A DNA stretch of 64,000 nucleotides from Peptostreptococcaceae bacterium (GTDB lineage: Bacteria; Bacillota; Clostridia; Peptostreptococcales; Peptostreptococcaceae): contig JAOARY010000030.1 in the NCBI GenBank assembly GCA_025210335.1, positions 51,640-115,639 on the forward strand, read 5' to 3'. A program made the position numbers and the translations under genes. The stretch's first letter is position 1; each line of letters opens with the position of its first letter. Under the pieces are notes generated by a model, which was given only the letters and a program-made list of their open reading frames with translations, did not search any database and was not told where the DNA came from. Below, piece after piece: positions 19,101-29,963 of the stretch.

Positions 19101-20369
19101 CTATTTCAAAAACCCTTGATAATGTCTCATCAACATTTGGGCTTCTATTTGCTTCATTGTTTCAAGCGCAACCCCTACTATAATTAGTAGCGATGTTCCA
19201 CCAAATCTAAATGGTATATTACCAAACTTAATAATAAGTACTGGCATAACAGCTATAATAGCTAAGAATATTGATCCTACAAAAGTAAGTCTATTTAATA
19301 CTCTACTTAAGTACTCTCCAGTAGCTTTACCAGGTCTAATTCCTGGAATAAATCCACCTGAGTTCTTCATATTATCAGCAACATCAAAAGGATTGAATGT
19401 AACTGATGTATAGAAGTAAGCAAAGAATATAATAAGTAAGGCTTCAACACCTATATAAATCCATATTCCTGGGTTACCATTAGTGGAAAACCATTTGCTT
19501 AAAAAGGCTTGAAAATCTCCTTTTACAAAGAACGCTATTGTTTGAGGAAAATACATAAGCGATATTGCAAATATTACTGGAATAACTCCGGCAGTATTTA
19601 CTTTCATCGGTATATGTGTACTCTGTCCACCATACATTTTTCTTCCTACTACTCTCTTTGCATATTGCACTGGAATTTTTCTAACCCCTTGCAATATTGC
19701 AATAACTCCTACAATAACCATTAGAGCCATTAGAGCAAATATAGCAATTTGGATAACATTAAGTTGTCCCTTGCTAAATAACTCATAACTTCTAAATGTT
19801 GAACCTGGAAGTCTTGAAATAATACCTATAAAAATAAGTATCGATATTCCATTTCCAATACCTTTTTGTGTGATTTGTTCTCCTAACCACATTAAAAAAG
19901 CAGTTCCTGCTGTTAATGTAAGAACTACAGTAACAATTGATAATGTATCTTTAGAAACTAATGCATTTCTAAATAACCCCACACTAATACCAGTTGCCTG
20001 AATCAATGCTAACACAATTGTTCCATATCTAGTATACTGGATCATTTTCTTTCTTCCCTCTTCTCCGGATTTAGAAAGTTCTTCTAAACTCGGAATAGCA
20101 ATTGTAAGTAATTGTACTATGATGGAAGCTGTAATGTAAGGAGAAATACCTAATGCAAATAAAGTAAAGTTTCTAAATGCACCTCCAGAAACCAAATCGT
20201 AAAAAGATAATATACCAGCATTCTCAACAGTCTGCTTGATATATTCTCTATCTATTCCCGGTACTGGGATTGATGCTCCTATTCTAAACACTACTACCAT
20301 TAATAGTGTGAATAGTATTCTCTTCCTTAAATCAGGTATTTTAAATGCGTTCCTAAAGGTAGATAGCAA
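19101..20369 (-). CDS. secY: preprotein translocase subunit SecY
   Basis: 422 residues with ten predicted membrane helices; forms the protein-conducting channel with SecE and SecG. FRIGASIPVPGID at the start, the plug-region SGGAFRNFTLFALGISPYI and the cytoplasmic loop PGIRPGKATGEYL before TM9 are all typical. Begins one base after the rplO stop region. Confidence 0.98.
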   Translation of the reverse strand: MLSTFRNAFKIPDLRKRILFTLLMVVVFRIGASIPVPGIDREYIKQTVENAGILSFYDLVSGGAFRNFTLFALGISPYITASIIVQLLTIAIPSLEELSKSGEEGRKKMIQYTRYGTIVLALIQATGISVGLFRNALVSKDTLSIVTVVLTLTAGTAFLMWLGEQITQKGIGNGISILIFIGIISRLPGSTFRSYELFSKGQLNVIQIAIFALMALMVIVGVIAILQGVRKIPVQYAKRVVGRKMYGGQSTHIPMKVNTAGVIPVIFAISLMYFPQTIAFFVKGDFQAFLSKWFSTNGNPGIWIYIGVEALLIIFFAYFYTSVTFNPFDVADNMKNSGGFIPGIRPGKATGEYLSRVLNRLTFVGSIFLAIIAVMPVLIIKFGNIPFRFGGTSLLIIVGVALETMKQIEAQMLMRHYQGFLK

Positions 20370-20370
20370 A

Positions 20371-20817
20371 TTAAATCACCTCTACCTTACCACCAGCAGC
20401 TTCTATTTTTTCTGCTGCTGACTTAGTAAACTTTGTAGCCTTTACTGTTAGTTTTCTTTCTAGGTTACCATTACCTAGTATCTTTATACCATCTTTTTCT
20501 ATTTTAGATATAGCACCAGTTTCTTTTAAAACTTGAGCAGTTATTTCTGTTCCATCTTCAAATCTATTAAGTAATTCAACATTAACTTCTGTGAAAACTT
20601 TCTTGAAGTTGAAATTGCTAAAACCTCTCTTTGGAAGTCTTCTAAATAGTGGCATTTGTCCACCTTCAAAACCAAGTCTAACTCCTCCGCCTGAACGAGA
20701 ATTTTGACCATCTTGTCCACGACCGGCAGTCTTACCTTGACCTGTAGCAGTACCTCTACCTAATCTTTTTCTATTCTTAACAGCACCTTTTGCTGGTTTA
20801 AGTTCATGTAACTTCAT
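20371..20817 (-). CDS. rplO: 50S ribosomal protein L15
   Basis: 148 residues. Begins [20 protein letters not shown], followed by the glycine-rich [19 protein letters not shown] extension that threads into 23S rRNA. In the normal rpmD-rplO-secY order. Confidence 0.98.
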   Translation of the reverse strand: MKLHELKPAKGAVKNRKRLGRGTATGQGKTAGRGQDGQNSRSGGGVRLGFEGGQMPLFRRLPKRGFSNFNFKKVFTEVNVELLNRFEDGTEITAQVLKETGAISKIEKDGIKILGNGNLERKLTVKATKFTKSAAEKIEAAGGKVEVI

Positions 20818-20848
20818 TCTTTAGCACCTCCTTTAAAGCAATTTTTTT

Positions 20849-21022
20849 CTATGCTTCTTCTACTTGTACTAAGTGTTTAACAACCTCTATCATGCCTCTT
20901 ATTTGAGCATTATCTGGCTTTTCTACCACTTGTTCTCTTTTTCTAAGCCCAAGAGCTTCAACAGTCTTTCTTTGCTTAGGTTTTGTTCCGATTACACTTC
21001 TAGTTAGCTTTATTTTAAGCAT
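20849..21022 (-). CDS. rpmD: 50S ribosomal protein L30
   Basis: 57 residues: [20 protein letters not shown], then [20 protein letters not shown] and [17 protein letters not shown]. Length and sequence match bacterial L30. The ATG follows AGGAGG near the rpsE stop. Short, so easily omitted, but placed as expected between rpsE and rplO. Confidence 0.97.
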   Translation of the reverse strand: MLKIKLTRSVIGTKPKQRKTVEALGLRKREQVVEKPDNAQIRGMIEVVKHLVQVEEA

Positions 21023-21034
21023 TCTTGCTACCTC

Positions 21035-21541
21035 CTAACCTAAAAGATCTTCAACCTTTTTTCCTCTTAGTGCAGCGATATCTTCGGCTCTTTTTAGGTT
21101 CTTTAATCCTTCTAATGTTGCGTTTACCATATTTCTTGCATTATTTGATCCTAAAGACTTAGCTCTAACATCTTTAAATCCTGCAAGTTCTAATATAGCA
21201 CGTACTGGTCCACCTGCGATAACTCCTGTACCTTCTGCAGCTGGCATTATAAGAACTCTACCTGCACCGAAATGTCCTACTACTTCATGAGGAACTGTAG
21301 TTCCAACCATTGGAACCTTTATAAGGTTTTTCTTTGCATTATCTATTGCTTTCTTGATTGCATCTGGTACTTCCATAGCTTTTCCTGTACCCATACCCAC
21401 GTGTCCGTTTTCATCTCCAACAACAACAAGGGCTGCAAATCTAAAGTTTCTACCGCCTTTAACAACTTTAACAACACGTCTTATGTCAACAACTTTTTCA
21501 GTGATGTCTAGTGCTTTAGCGTCTATTAGCTTATTAGACAT
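21035..21541 (-). CDS. rpsE: 30S ribosomal protein S5
   Basis: 168 residues. S5 helps translational fidelity and mRNA helicase activity at the 30S entry site. [20 protein letters not shown] and [20 protein letters not shown] are diagnostic. Between rplR and rpmD. Confidence 0.98.
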   Translation of the reverse strand: MSNKLIDAKALDITEKVVDIRRVVKVVKGGRNFRFAALVVVGDENGHVGMGTGKAMEVPDAIKKAIDNAKKNLIKVPMVGTTVPHEVVGHFGAGRVLIMPAAEGTGVIAGGPVRAILELAGFKDVRAKSLGSNNARNMVNATLEGLKNLKRAEDIAALRGKKVEDLLG

Positions 21542-21558
21542 TTATTAGCCTCCTTCTA

Positions 21559-21927
21559 TTAAAACTTAAGACCACCTTCTCTAGCAGCTTCTGCTAGTTC
21601 TTTAACTCTACCGTGGTAAATGTATCCACCTCTGTCGAATACTACTGTTTCAACATTAGCTTCTTTTGCTCTTTTAGCTACTAACTCTCCAACTTTTTTA
21701 GCAGACTCTTTGTTTCCGCCATGCTTGATTTCAGCTTTTAATTCTTTATCTAAAGAAGAAGCTGAAGCTAAAGTTTTTCCGTTAACGTCATCTATAACTT
21801 GAGCATATATGTTATTAAGACTTCTATATACATTTAATCTTGGTCTTTCAGGAGTTCCAAAGACTTTGCCTCTTACTCTAGCATGTCTTTTTTTTCTTGC
21901 TTCATTTTTACTCACTTTATTAAACAT
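21559..21927 (-). CDS. rplR: 50S ribosomal protein L18
   Basis: 122 residues. Binds 5S r[23 protein letters not shown] and the [20 protein letters not shown] ending are typical. Between rplF and rpsE, with an AAGGAG-type ribosome site. Confidence 0.98.
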   Translation of the reverse strand: MFNKVSKNEARKKRHARVRGKVFGTPERPRLNVYRSLNNIYAQVIDDVNGKTLASASSLDKELKAEIKHGGNKESAKKVGELVAKRAKEANVETVVFDRGGYIYHGRVKELAEAAREGGLKF

Positions 21928-21944
21928 CCCTTTTCACTCCTTTC

Positions 21945-22484
21945 CTATTTACCAGTTTTACCTTCTTTTCTTCTGATAATTTCACCAGCGTATTTTATTC
22001 CTTTACCTTTGTAAGGCTCAGGCTTTCTCCAATCTCTGATCTTAGCAGAGTAGTTACCAACTTGTTGCTTGTTGATACCTTTTACTATAAGTTCAGTTTG
22101 GTTAGGAACTTCAACTGTTATTCCTTCTGGATCTTCCATTTCAACTGGATGTGAGAATCCAAGGTTCATAACTAGTTTCTTACCTTGTTTTTGAGCTCTG
22201 TAACCTACACCTACAAGCTCTAATTTCTTTTCATATCCTTTAGTAACTCCTTCAATCATGTTAGCGATTAAAGTTCTACTTAATCCATGAAGAGATTTAT
22301 GCTTTTTGTTTTCAGTTGGTCTTTCAACTTTAACAATATTACCTTCTATAACTACTTTCATAGCTTCGTCTAATTTTTCATTAAGTTCTCCTTTAGGTCC
22401 TTTTACAACAACAGTGTTGTTTTCTAGAACTTTAACTTCTACACCTTCAGGAACAACTATTTCTTTTAATCCTATTCTTGACAT
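21945..22484 (-). CDS. rplF: 50S ribosomal protein L6
   Basis: 179 residues from the ATG at 22484, which AAGGAGGTG precedes; the frame runs open seven codons further but that start lacks a site. Begins [18 protein letters not shown] and ends with [20 protein letters not shown], both conserved. Located near the factor-binding region of the 50S subunit. Confidence 0.97.
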   Translation of the reverse strand: MSRIGLKEIVVPEGVEVKVLENNTVVVKGPKGELNEKLDEAMKVVIEGNIVKVERPTENKKHKSLHGLSRTLIANMIEGVTKGYEKKLELVGVGYRAQKQGKKLVMNLGFSHPVEMEDPEGITVEVPNQTELIVKGINKQQVGNYSAKIRDWRKPEPYKGKGIKYAGEIIRRKEGKTGK

Positions 22485-22514
22485 TCTGGCACCTCCTTGC
22501 TTCACGACTTTTTA

Positions 22515-22913
22515 TTACCAAACGTAACAGATTACTTCTCCACCTACGTTTTGTTTTCTAGCTTCTCTATCAGTTATTATACCTTTTGAAGTAGATACTA
22601 TTGATATTCCTAATCCGTTCAATACTTTAGGTACATCTTCTTTACCAGCATATACTCTCATACCAGGCTTAGATATTCTCTTTATTCCACTGATTACTTT
22701 CTCGCCATTTCTTCCATACTTAAGTTGAATCTTTATTATACCTTGCTTACCATCTTCTATAACATCATAGCCTTTTATGAATCCTTCTTCTAGAAGTATT
22801 CTTGCTAATTCTTTCTTGATGTTAGAAGCAGGTACTTCTAATGATTCATGCTTAACAGAGTTTGCGTTTCTTACACGAGTCAGCATATCTGCTATTGGAT
22901 CTGTCATTGTCAT
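22515..22913 (-). CDS. rpsH: 30S ribosomal protein S8
   Basis: 132 residues. Central-domain 16S-binding protein. Begins [18 protein letters not shown] and ends GEVICYVW, the usual S8 C-terminus. The first ATG fits GGAGG at 8 bp better than the ATG two codons later. Many S8 proteins repress the spc operon; no such site was identified here. Confidence 0.98.
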   Translation of the reverse strand: MTMTDPIADMLTRVRNANSVKHESLEVPASNIKKELARILLEEGFIKGYDVIEDGKQGIIKIQLKYGRNGEKVISGIKRISKPGMRVYAGKEDVPKVLNGLGISIVSTSKGIITDREARKQNVGGEVICYVW

Positions 22914-22943
22914 ATTAAAAACCTCCTTCCAAGTAACTTATTT

Positions 22944-23129
22944 CTACCAGCTTGCCTTTCTTACTCCAGGAATCTCGCCTTTGTAAGCTAATTCTCTAAA
23001 GCAAATACGGCAGATACCGAATTTCTTTAATACAGAATGTGGTCTTCCACAAAGGTTGCATCTTGTATATTCTCTAGTAGAATATTTTTGCTTTCTGGCT
23101 TGTTTAACTTTCATCGCCTTTCTAGCCAT
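22944..23129 (-). CDS. rpsN: 30S ribosomal protein S14 type Z
   Basis: 61 residues, the short zinc-binding form with CNLCGRPH and CRICFRELA supplying four cysteines. Begins [20 protein letters not shown]. Between rplE and rpsH as in other Gram-positive bacteria. Confidence 0.98.
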   Translation of the reverse strand: MARKAMKVKQARKQKYSTREYTRCNLCGRPHSVLKKFGICRICFRELAYKGEIPGVRKASW

Positions 23130-23145
23130 CTTTTAACCCTCCTAT

Positions 23146-23688
23146 CTATTTTGCAAACGGCATACCTAGAAGTTTTAAAAGCTCTCTAGCTTCTTCGTCC
23201 GTCTTCGCAGTTGTTACGAATATAACGTCCATACCTCTAGTTTGATCTACCATATCGAATTCTATTTCAGGGTATATAAGTTGTTCTTTAACCCCAAGAG
23301 CGTAGTTTCCTCTTCCATCAAATGAATTTGCACTTACACCTCTAAAGTCTCTAACTCTAGGTAGTGATATATTTACAAATTTATCTACAAAATTATACAT
23401 TTTTTCAGCTCTAAGAGTTACCTTAGCTCCAACAGGCATACCTTCTCTTAATTTGAAGTTTGCAACTGATTTCTTAGCTTTAGTAACAACTGGTTTTTGT
23501 CCTGTTATTATTCCAAGTTCATTAAGAGCAGCTTCTAAAGATTTTGGATTCTCTCTAGCCTCTCCTACTCCCATGTTTATTACAACTTTTTCAAGTTTAG
23601 GTATCTCCATTACACTTTTGTAGTTAAACTTTTCCATTAACGCTGGAGCTACTTCTTTCTTATACTTTTCTAAAAGTCTTATAGCCAT
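23146..23688 (-). CDS. rplE: 50S ribosomal protein L5
   Basis: 180 residues. Contacts 5S rRNA and P-site t[42 protein letters not shown] and [20 protein letters not shown] are typical. Follows rplX by 25 bp. Confidence 0.98.
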   Translation of the reverse strand: MAIRLLEKYKKEVAPALMEKFNYKSVMEIPKLEKVVINMGVGEARENPKSLEAALNELGIITGQKPVVTKAKKSVANFKLREGMPVGAKVTLRAEKMYNFVDKFVNISLPRVRDFRGVSANSFDGRGNYALGVKEQLIYPEIEFDMVDQTRGMDVIFVTTAKTDEEARELLKLLGMPFAK

Positions 23689-23713
23689 GTGAATATCCTC
23701 CTTTCATTTCTTT

Positions 23714-24022
23714 CTATAAAGCTTCGTTACACTTAGTACAAGCTCTAGTTTTGCTTCCGTTCTCTATGTTGAAAGATACTCTAACACCTTTATCACATTT
23801 CTTGCAATATGGCATTACATTAGACATATCTATGAAAGCTTCTTGTTGTATTATTCCGCCTTGTTGTACCTTAGCAGATGGCTTCATGTGCTTTGTAGCC
23901 ATAGCTACTCCCTCAACTAATACTTTACCTTTAGTAGGATTTACTTCAAGCACTTTACCTTTTTTACCTTTATCTTTACCAGCGATTATTACCACTGTAT
24001 CATCTTTCTTAATACGCATCAT
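23714..24022 (-). CDS. rplX: 50S ribosomal protein L24
   Basis: 102 residues, with a KOW motif, DDTVVIIAGKDKGKKGKVLE. An assembly initiator of the 50S subunit. Two adjacent ATGs start the frame; AGGAGGTG fits either. Two CxxC pairs near the C-terminus (PYCKKC and ACTKCN) suggest zinc binding. Confidence 0.97.
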   Translation of the reverse strand: MMRIKKDDTVVIIAGKDKGKKGKVLEVNPTKGKVLVEGVAMATKHMKPSAKVQQGGIIQQEAFIDMSNVMPYCKKCDKGVRVSFNIENGSKTRACTKCNEAL

Positions 24023-24042
24023 TTTGCTTACACCTCCTTAGA

Positions 24043-24411
24043 TTAAAGTACCTCTGGAGCAAGTGAAACTATTCTCATGAAGTTATTGTCTCTTAGCTCT
24101 CTAGCAACTGGTCCGAATATACGAGTTCCCATTGGAGACTTGTCATCCTTTATTAAAACAGCAGCATTTTCATCAAATTGAATATAACTTCCGTCTTTTC
24201 TTCTTAGTTCTTTTTTAGTTCTTACTACAACAGCTCTTACTACTTTACCTTTTTTAACAACTCCACCTGGTGTTGCACTTTTAACAGTAGCTACTATAAC
24301 GTCTCCTACACGAGCATATCTTCTCTTTGTTCCGCCTAAAACACGTATGCAAAGTATTTCTTTTGCACCTGAATTATCAGCTACCTTTAAACGAGTTTCT
24401 TGTTGTATCAT
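24043..24411 (-). CDS. rplN: 50S ribosomal protein L14
   Basis: 122 residues. [20 protein letters not shown] and [20 protein letters not shown] identify it. Lies at the 30S-50S interface. Between rpsQ and rplX. Confidence 0.98.
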   Translation of the reverse strand: MIQQETRLKVADNSGAKEILCIRVLGGTKRRYARVGDVIVATVKSATPGGVVKKGKVVRAVVVRTKKELRRKDGSYIQFDENAAVLIKDDKSPMGTRIFGPVARELRDNNFMRIVSLAPEVL

Positions 24412-24443
24412 GCTAATACCTCCTCTCGCATTCTAGCATATTA

Positions 24444-24701
24444 TTACTTTCTTACTTCTTGTACTACTTCTACAAGTCTAAATCTTTTATCTTTAGATAA
24501 TGGTCTAGTCTCCATTATTCTTACTCTATCGCCTATATTACAAACATTATTTTCATCATGTGCTTTTAACTTTTTAGTTCTCTTAACTGCTTTACTGTAA
24601 AGTGGATGACGAATAAACTCTTCAACTGCAACAGTTATAGTTTTATCCATCTTATTGCTTACAACACGTCCAACTCTAACTTTTCTTCTATTTCTTTCCA
24701 C
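24444..24701 (-). CDS. rpsQ: 30S ribosomal protein S17
   Basis: 85 residues, OB-fold. [19 protein letters not shown] and the central [20 protein letters not shown] are typical. Follows rpmC by 37 bp. Confidence 0.98.
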   Translation of the reverse strand: MERNRRKVRVGRVVSNKMDKTITVAVEEFIRHPLYSKAVKRTKKLKAHDENNVCNIGDRVRIMETRPLSKDKRFRLVEVVQEVRK

Positions 24702-24738
24702 AGCGGTTGCCTCCCTTCACGCAATACTACTATATATC

Positions 24739-24933
24739 CTACGCGTTAAGCTCGTTAGCTCTTATTACAGTCTTAACTCTCGCGATATCTTTTCTTACTA
24801 AATTGATTCTCATTGGGTTATCAAGCTGTCCAGTAGCTAATTGGAATCTAAGGTTAAATAATTCACCCTTAAGGTCTGCAAGCTTTTGAACAAGCTCGTT
24901 CCCGCTCATTTCTCTTATTTCTTTAGCTTTCAC
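24739..24933 (-). CDS. rpmC: 50S ribosomal protein L29
   Basis: About 64 residues from a GTG at 24933, giving [20 protein letters not shown] as in other L29 proteins; GGGTGGTG lies 6 bp upstream. An alternative GTG at 24945 lies within that site. Overlaps the end of rplP by about 11 bp. Sits at the peptide exit of the 50S subunit. Confidence 0.95.
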   Translation of the reverse strand: MKAKEIREMSGNELVQKLADLKGELFNLRFQLATGQLDNPMRINLVRKDIARVKTVIRANELNA

Positions 24934-25348
24934 TTGATTCACCACCCTTTACTACAAACTTACATTTGATTGGCAGTTTGTGCATAGCAAGTCTCATTGC
25001 TTCTCTTGCTATTTCTTCCGAAACTCCATCAATCTCAAACATTACTCTACCTGGCTTAACTACTGCAACCCAATATTCTGGTGAACCTTTACCAGCACCC
25101 ATACGAGTTTCTGCAGGTTTTCTAGTTACAGGCTTGTGAGGGAATATCTTTATGAAAACTTTTCCGCCCCTCTTCATGTATCTATTCATTGCTATTCTGG
25201 CTGCTTCTATTTGATTAGATGTAATCCATGAAGCTTCTTGTGCCACCATACCATATTTTCCGTAATCTACCGTGTTACCTTTTTGAGCTTTACCTCTCAT
25301 TTTGCCTCTATGAACTCTACGACGTTTTACTCTTTTAGGCATTAACAT
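24923..25348 (-). CDS. rplP: 50S ribosomal protein L16
   Basis: 141 residues. [20 protein letters not shown] at the start, then the [25 protein letters not shown] segment and [16 protein letters not shown]. Needed for A-site tRNA positioning. The first ATG has AGGAGG 8 bp upstream. Confidence 0.98.
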   Translation of the reverse strand: MLMPKRVKRRRVHRGKMRGKAQKGNTVDYGKYGMVAQEASWITSNQIEAARIAMNRYMKRGGKVFIKIFPHKPVTRKPAETRMGAGKGSPEYWVAVVKPGRVMFEIDGVSEEIAREAMRLAMHKLPIKCKFVVKGGESSES

Positions 25349-25380
25349 GGTCTATTCCTCCTTCCTTAACGCTATATCTA

Positions 25381-26130
25381 TTATTCAGCTTTAGGCTTTC
25401 TTGGCCCTCTGTTATTATTTCTTCTGTTATTAGGTCTTTTATTACCTTTTTTAACTTCTTTTCTTTCGTTGAATCCTAAGATTCTTTCTTCTTTCTTACT
25501 TGGAAGTACTTCTCCGTGGTTTATCCAAACCTTAACTCCAAGCTTTCCATAAGTAGTATCTGCTTCAGCAAATCCATAATCTATGTCAGCTCTTAAAGTT
25601 GATAAAGGCACGTTTCCTTCGCTGTATCCTTCAGTTCTAGCCATTTCAGCTCCACCAAGTCTACCAGCAGTAGCAACTTTAATACCTTTAGCTCCAGATC
25701 TTAAAGCTCTTTGCATACCTTGTTTCATTGCTCTTCTGAACGCAACTCTTCTTTCAAGTGCTAATGCAATGTTTTCAGCAACTAATTGAGCATCTTTCTC
25801 AGGACGCTTAACCTCTACTATGTTAATAAGTATAACCTTAGCAGCAGACATTTTAGCTACATCTTTTTTGATTTCTTCAATACCTGCTCCACCTCTACCT
25901 ATAACCATTCCAGGCTTTGCAGTATTTATATTAAGCTTTACTTTCTCTCCTGATCTTTCTATTTCTATTTTAGAAATTCCAGCAGTGTAAAGTTTCTTCT
26001 TTAAGAATTTACGTATCTCGTGGTCTTCTTTTAAAAGTCCTGCGAAATTCTCTTTGTTTGCAAACCATCTAGAATCCCAGTCCTTTATAACGCCCACTCT
26101 CAAACCGTGAGGACTAACTTTTTGACCCAT
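25381..26130 (-). CDS. rpsC: 30S ribosomal protein S3
   Basis: 249 residues. KH domain with [18 protein letters not shown], then [20 protein letters not shown]. Ends in an Asn/Arg/Lys-rich tail ([20 protein letters not shown]), longer than average and probably flexible. Forms the mRNA entry channel with S4 and S5. Confidence 0.98.
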   Translation of the reverse strand: MGQKVSPHGLRVGVIKDWDSRWFANKENFAGLLKEDHEIRKFLKKKLYTAGISKIEIERSGEKVKLNINTAKPGMVIGRGGAGIEEIKKDVAKMSAAKVILINIVEVKRPEKDAQLVAENIALALERRVAFRRAMKQGMQRALRSGAKGIKVATAGRLGGAEMARTEGYSEGNVPLSTLRADIDYGFAEADTTYGKLGVKVWINHGEVLPSKKEERILGFNERKEVKKGNKRPNNRRNNNRGPRKPKAE

Positions 26131-26149
26131 TATTTTCCCTCCTTATCAA

Positions 26150-26482
26150 TTACTTTTCTTTTACAACTACCTCTAAGTGGCTAGTTCTTTTTCTTATTGT
26201 TGTAGCACGTCCCATTGCTCTAGGTCTGAATCTCTTCATTGTAGGACCTTGATTAGCAACCATTTTTGATACAACTAATTTATCTCTATCCATATTATGG
26301 TTATTTTCAGCATTTGCAACAGCAGATAATAAAACATTTCTTAATTCTCTAGCTGCTTTGTTCGGCGTATACTTTAATATCGCCAATGCTTCGTCTACAT
26401 TTTTACCTCTTACTAGATCAGCAGTAAAACCTGCTTTTCTAGGAGATACACGTACGAATTTTGCTATAGCTCTAGCTTCCAC
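26150..26482 (-). CDS. rplV: 50S ribosomal protein L22
   Basis: 110 residues. [20 protein letters not shown] and the hairpin tip [20 protein letters not shown], which lines the peptide exit tunnel. Between rpsS and rpsC. Confidence 0.98.
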   Translation of the reverse strand: MEARAIAKFVRVSPRKAGFTADLVRGKNVDEALAILKYTPNKAARELRNVLLSAVANAENNHNMDRDKLVVSKMVANQGPTMKRFRPRAMGRATTIRKRTSHLEVVVKEK

Positions 26483-26521
26483 AGCAAAAACCTCCTTCCA
26501 CTATTCAAAAGTTATTTCTAA

Positions 26522-26803
26522 CTATTTTCTCTTTGAAGTTCTATCGTCACCTTTGTGACCTTTAAACGTTCTAGTTAAAACGAATTCACCTAATTTATGT
26601 CCAACCATTTCTTCTGTAATATATACAGGAACATGCTTTCTTCCGTCATGAACAGCAATTGTATGTCCTAAAAATTGAGGGAATATAGTTGACGATCTTG
26701 ACCAAGTCTTAACAACGCTCTTTTCGTCAGTTTCGTTCATTTTTTCAATCTTCTTAAGAAGTCTAGGGTGTACAAAAGGTCCCTTCTTTGTTGATCTACT
26801 CAT
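26522..26803 (-). CDS. rpsS: 30S ribosomal protein S19
   Basis: 93 residues from the ATG at 26803, since GGAAGGAGGAAG lies directly upstream and [20 protein letters not shown] is the usual start; the frame is open six codons earlier. Head protein contacting the 50S subunit. Ends [20 protein letters not shown]. Confidence 0.97.
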   Translation of the reverse strand: MSRSTKKGPFVHPRLLKKIEKMNETDEKSVVKTWSRSSTIFPQFLGHTIAVHDGRKHVPVYITEEMVGHKLGEFVLTRTFKGHKGDDRTSKRK

Positions 26804-26846
26804 TATTCTTCCTCCTTCCAATTTAACATTTATATATTAACTTACC

Positions 26847-27680
26847 TTATTTTTTCTTTCTTCTTGAAACAATATACTTATCTGAAGCTTTGTTTTTCTT
26901 TCTAGTTTTGTATCCAAGAGTTGGTTTACCCCAAGGAGTAACTGGAGTTGGTCTACCTATAGGAGCTCTACCTTCCCCTCCACCGTGTGGATGGTCATTA
27001 GGGTTCATTACAGAACCTCTTACTGTAGGTCTTACACCCATATGTCTCTTTCTACCAGCTTTACCGATAGTAACATTGAAATGCTCAACATTTCCAACTT
27101 GTCCAACTGTTGCTCTACACTCATTATGAACTAATCTCATTTCTCCTGATGGAAGTCTTAATAACGCGTATTTTCCTTCCTTAGCCATTAATTGAGCTGA
27201 TACTCCAGCAGATCTTACTAATTGTGCTCCTTTTCCAGCTTTAAGCTCGATATTGTGAAGCATAGTACCAACTGGCATATCTTTTAATTTTCTTGTGTTA
27301 CCTGGCTTGATATCCGCTTCTTTACCAGATAATACAACGTCTCCAACATTTAGTCCTACTGGGCAAAGAATGTATCTTTTTTCACCATCAGCATAGTGTA
27401 ATAACGCTATGTTAGCAGTTCTATTTGGATCATATTCTACAGCAGCAATTGTTGCTGGAACATTTTCTTTTTCTCTTTTGAAATCTATTATTCTATATTT
27501 CTTTCTAGCTCCGCCACCTTTATGACGAGTAGTTATCTTACCGTGTGCATTTCTACCAGAGTGCTTCTTTAAAGAAACAACTAATGACTTTTCATAACCT
27601 TCTCTAGTTATTTCATCAGACTTAAGTACAGTCATATGTCTACGTCCGGCAGATGTTGGCTTAAACTTTTTAATAGCCAT
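26847..27680 (-). CDS. rplB: 50S ribosomal protein L2
   Basis: 277 residues, near the peptidyl-transferase centre. [20 protein letters not shown], then the conserved [20 protein letters not shown] with its essential histidine. The standard length for bacterial L2. Confidence 0.98.
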   Translation of the reverse strand: MAIKKFKPTSAGRRHMTVLKSDEITREGYEKSLVVSLKKHSGRNAHGKITTRHKGGGARKKYRIIDFKREKENVPATIAAVEYDPNRTANIALLHYADGEKRYILCPVGLNVGDVVLSGKEADIKPGNTRKLKDMPVGTMLHNIELKAGKGAQLVRSAGVSAQLMAKEGKYALLRLPSGEMRLVHNECRATVGQVGNVEHFNVTIGKAGRKRHMGVRPTVRGSVMNPNDHPHGGGEGRAPIGRPTPVTPWGKPTLGYKTRKKNKASDKYIVSRRKKK

Positions 27681-27711
27681 TTAATTTCCCTCCTTTATGC
27701 TTGCTTAGGAA

Positions 27712-28002
27712 TTAAACACCTTCAAAGAATTCTATTTCTTTAGAAGCTTCTGTAAGTTTTACAACAGCCTTTTTAAAGTCTGCTCTCTTACCGATGTTTC
27801 TTCCCATTCTCTTAGTTTTTCCTGTATAATTCATAGTGTTAATTTTGTCCACTTCTACACCAAATACCGCTTCAACAGCTTTTCTTATTTCAAACTTGTT
27901 AGCTTTCTTTGTAACGATGAATGTGTACTTCTTGTCAGCCATAGCATCCATAGAAGTTTCAGTTATAACTGGTCTTATGATTATATCATGTGGATTAGTC
28001 AT
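27712..28002 (-). CDS. rplW: 50S ribosomal protein L23
   Basis: 96 residues. [20 protein letters not shown] and [20 protein letters not shown] are typical. Docking site for trigger factor and signal recognition particle at the tunnel exit. Start overlaps the rplD stop by one base. Confidence 0.98.
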   Translation of the reverse strand: MTNPHDIIIRPVITETSMDAMADKKYTFIVTKKANKFEIRKAVEAVFGVEVDKINTMNYTGKTKRMGRNIGKRADFKKAVVKLTEASKEIEFFEGV

Positions 28003-28622
28003 TATGCGTACACCTCCTCCACTTTTTTAACAGCATCTTTAGTTATTATTAACTTTTCATATCTTAAGATGTCGTATACATTTATAGTATTAACAAATGC
28101 AGTAGCTACACCTTGAATATTGTTTGCAGCTCTTACTACATTATCATTCTTTTGTGCAGTTACGATTAATGCTTTTTTAGCTTCTAAAGCCTTTAATACA
28201 TTAACCATTTCTTTAGTCTTAGGTACTTCTAAGTTTAACTCATCTAAAACGATAAAATCGTTAGCAGTTACCTTATTAGTAAGAACACCTTTAAGAGCTA
28301 ATCTTCTCATCTTCTTAGGAAGTGAGTATCTGTAATCTCTTGGCTTTGGTGCGAATACAACTCCACCACCAATCCAGTTTGGTTGTCTTGAACTACCAGC
28401 TCTTGCTCTACCAGTTCCTTTTTGTCTCCATGGCTTCTTACCGCCACCTCTTACTTCTGATCTTGTCTTAGCTGACTGAGTACCTTGTCTCTTGTTAGCT
28501 AATTGATTTTTAACTACTTCATATATAACATGATCCTTAACTTCCTTAGCAAATATATCTGCTGAAAGTTCGATCTCACCAACATTTTCACCTTTAATAT
28601 TAAGAACATTTACTTTAGGCAT
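28002..28622 (-). CDS. rplD: 50S ribosomal protein L4
   Basis: 206 residues. The tunnel loop reads [20 protein letters not shown] then [16 protein letters not shown]. In some bacteria L4 also represses the S10 operon through its leader; the rpsJ leader here has a terminator-like hairpin that could allow this. Confidence 0.98.
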   Translation of the reverse strand: MPKVNVLNIKGENVGEIELSADIFAKEVKDHVIYEVVKNQLANKRQGTQSAKTRSEVRGGGKKPWRQKGTGRARAGSSRQPNWIGGGVVFAPKPRDYRYSLPKKMRRLALKGVLTNKVTANDFIVLDELNLEVPKTKEMVNVLKALEAKKALIVTAQKNDNVVRAANNIQGVATAFVNTINVYDILRYEKLIITKDAVKKVEEVYA

Positions 28623-28651
28623 TATTTATCCTCCTTTCCATTAAAGCGTTA

Positions 28652-29278
28652 TTACTTCTTAACAGCTTCTTTGATTGTAACTAAACCTTTTTTAGGTCCT
28701 GGAATAGCACCTTTAACTAAGATTAAGTTCTTTTCTACGTCTACTGACACAACTTGTAAGTTTTGTACAGTAACTGTTTGACTTCCCATGTGTCCTGGAA
28801 GATTCTTTCCTTTGAATACTCTCGAAGGATCTGAAGCTGCTCCCATTGAACCTGGTCTTCTGTGGTATCTAGAACCGTGAGTTTCTGGTCCTCTTGATTG
28901 TCCGTGTCTTTTAATAACACCTTGGAATCCCTTACCTTTTGAAGTTGCAGTAACATCTATCATAGCTCCTGCTTCAAAGATATCAGCTTTGATTTCTTGT
29001 CCTACTTCGTAAGCTGAAACGTCGTCCATTCTTACTTCCGCAAGGTTTCTCTTATAAGCAAGGTTTGCTTTATCAAAGTGTCCTCTTTCTGGCTTGTTTA
29101 AATGCTTTTCTTTAGCATCTTCAAAACCAACTTGGATAGCATTGTATCCATCTGTTTCTTTAGTCTTTATTTGAGTTACTATCATAGGTCCTGCCTCAAC
29201 AACAGTAACTGGAACAACAACCGAATTTTCATCAAATACTTGAGTCATTCCTAACTTTCTTCCTAGTATCTTTTTCAT
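28652..29278 (-). CDS. rplC: 50S ribosomal protein L3
   Basis: 208 residues from the ATG at 29278, preceded by AGGAGGTG; an upstream extension of 33 codons is open but has no ribosome site. Begins [38 protein letters not shown] is the loop reaching the peptidyl-transferase centre. Confidence 0.97.
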   Translation of the reverse strand: MKKILGRKLGMTQVFDENSVVVPVTVVEAGPMIVTQIKTKETDGYNAIQVGFEDAKEKHLNKPERGHFDKANLAYKRNLAEVRMDDVSAYEVGQEIKADIFEAGAMIDVTATSKGKGFQGVIKRHGQSRGPETHGSRYHRRPGSMGAASDPSRVFKGKNLPGHMGSQTVTVQNLQVVSVDVEKNLILVKGAIPGPKKGLVTIKEAVKK

Positions 29279-29413
29279 CCTTACACCTCCTATAATCTTA
29301 CAGCGGATTGCATTTGCAATCATCCTAAGATAAAGGATATTATCTATACCTGTTATCTTAGTTAATAAGCATATCATTTATAAAAGCATTTAATGCTTAT
29401 TGTCTAATGTTTC

Positions 29414-29722
29414 TTACAGTTTTATTTCTATATCAACACCAGCTGGTAAGTCAAGCTTCATTAAAGCATCAACTGTCTTTTGTGATGGCTTTGATATATC
29501 AATAAGTCTTTTGTGAGTTCTTATTTCGAACTGCTCTCTAGAGTCCTTGTACTTATGTACCGCTCTTAGTATAGTAACTATTTGTTTTTCAGTTGGAAGT
29601 GGCACTGGACCTGAAACTCCAGCTCCTGTCTTCTTAGCTGTTGCAACTATCTGAGTTGCTGATTGATCTAACATTTTGTGATCATATGATTTAAGTCTTA
29701 TTCTTATTTTTTCTTTTGCCAT
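29414..29722 (-). CDS. rpsJ: 30S ribosomal protein S10
   Basis: 102 residues, also transcription factor Nus[21 protein letters not shown], then [20 protein letters not shown]. First gene of the long ribosomal operon; GAGGAGGT upstream. No tuf or fus gene precedes it here, unlike the str-S10 arrangement of many bacteria. Confidence 0.98.
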   Translation of the reverse strand: MAKEKIRIRLKSYDHKMLDQSATQIVATAKKTGAGVSGPVPLPTEKQIVTILRAVHKYKDSREQFEIRTHKRLIDISKPSQKTVDALMKLDLPAGVDIEIKL

Positions 29723-29934
29723 TTTAAATTTACCTCCTCATCGCACGTTATAATATTGACGTACGACTCAGCATAGAAAAACTGTCCCGGGTGTGTTGCG
29801 TTATGCAAAATTATAAAGGGACAGCTCCCCTTGCTTAGTCGCCCGATTCCTCGATACAGACATACTCCACGAAAATTTCCCAACATAACGTTGGCTACCT
29901 TTCGATTCATCGCCTCTTCTATACATACCTTGCT
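29723..29934 (-). promoter_or_regulatory. S10 operon leader with terminator-like hairpin
   Basis: About 200 nt of leader on the minus strand. CCAAC/GTTGG (29894-29880) forms a small hairpin. Further down CTGTCCC (29824-29818) pairs perfectly with GGGACAG (29788-29782), which is followed by TTTTT, an intrinsic-terminator layout about 60 nt before rpsJ. This suggests attenuation of the whole operon, perhaps by L4 as in other S10 leaders. The regulator is inferred. Confidence 0.5.
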
Positions 29935-29963
29935 ATTATATAATATTAAAGATGTTTTTTCAA
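29935..29963 (-). promoter_or_regulatory. promoter of the S10 ribosomal operon
   Basis: Minus strand TTGAAA (29963-29958), 17-bp spacer, TATAAT (29940-29935). A near-perfect sigma-A promoter, suited to the largest operon in the window; A/T tracts upstream could act as UP element. Confidence 0.8.

Noticed and set aside
29704..29910. 68-codon open frame in the S10 leader, minus strand
   Set aside because: It overlaps the leader hairpins and the rpsJ start, has no good ribosome site and no recognisable product.
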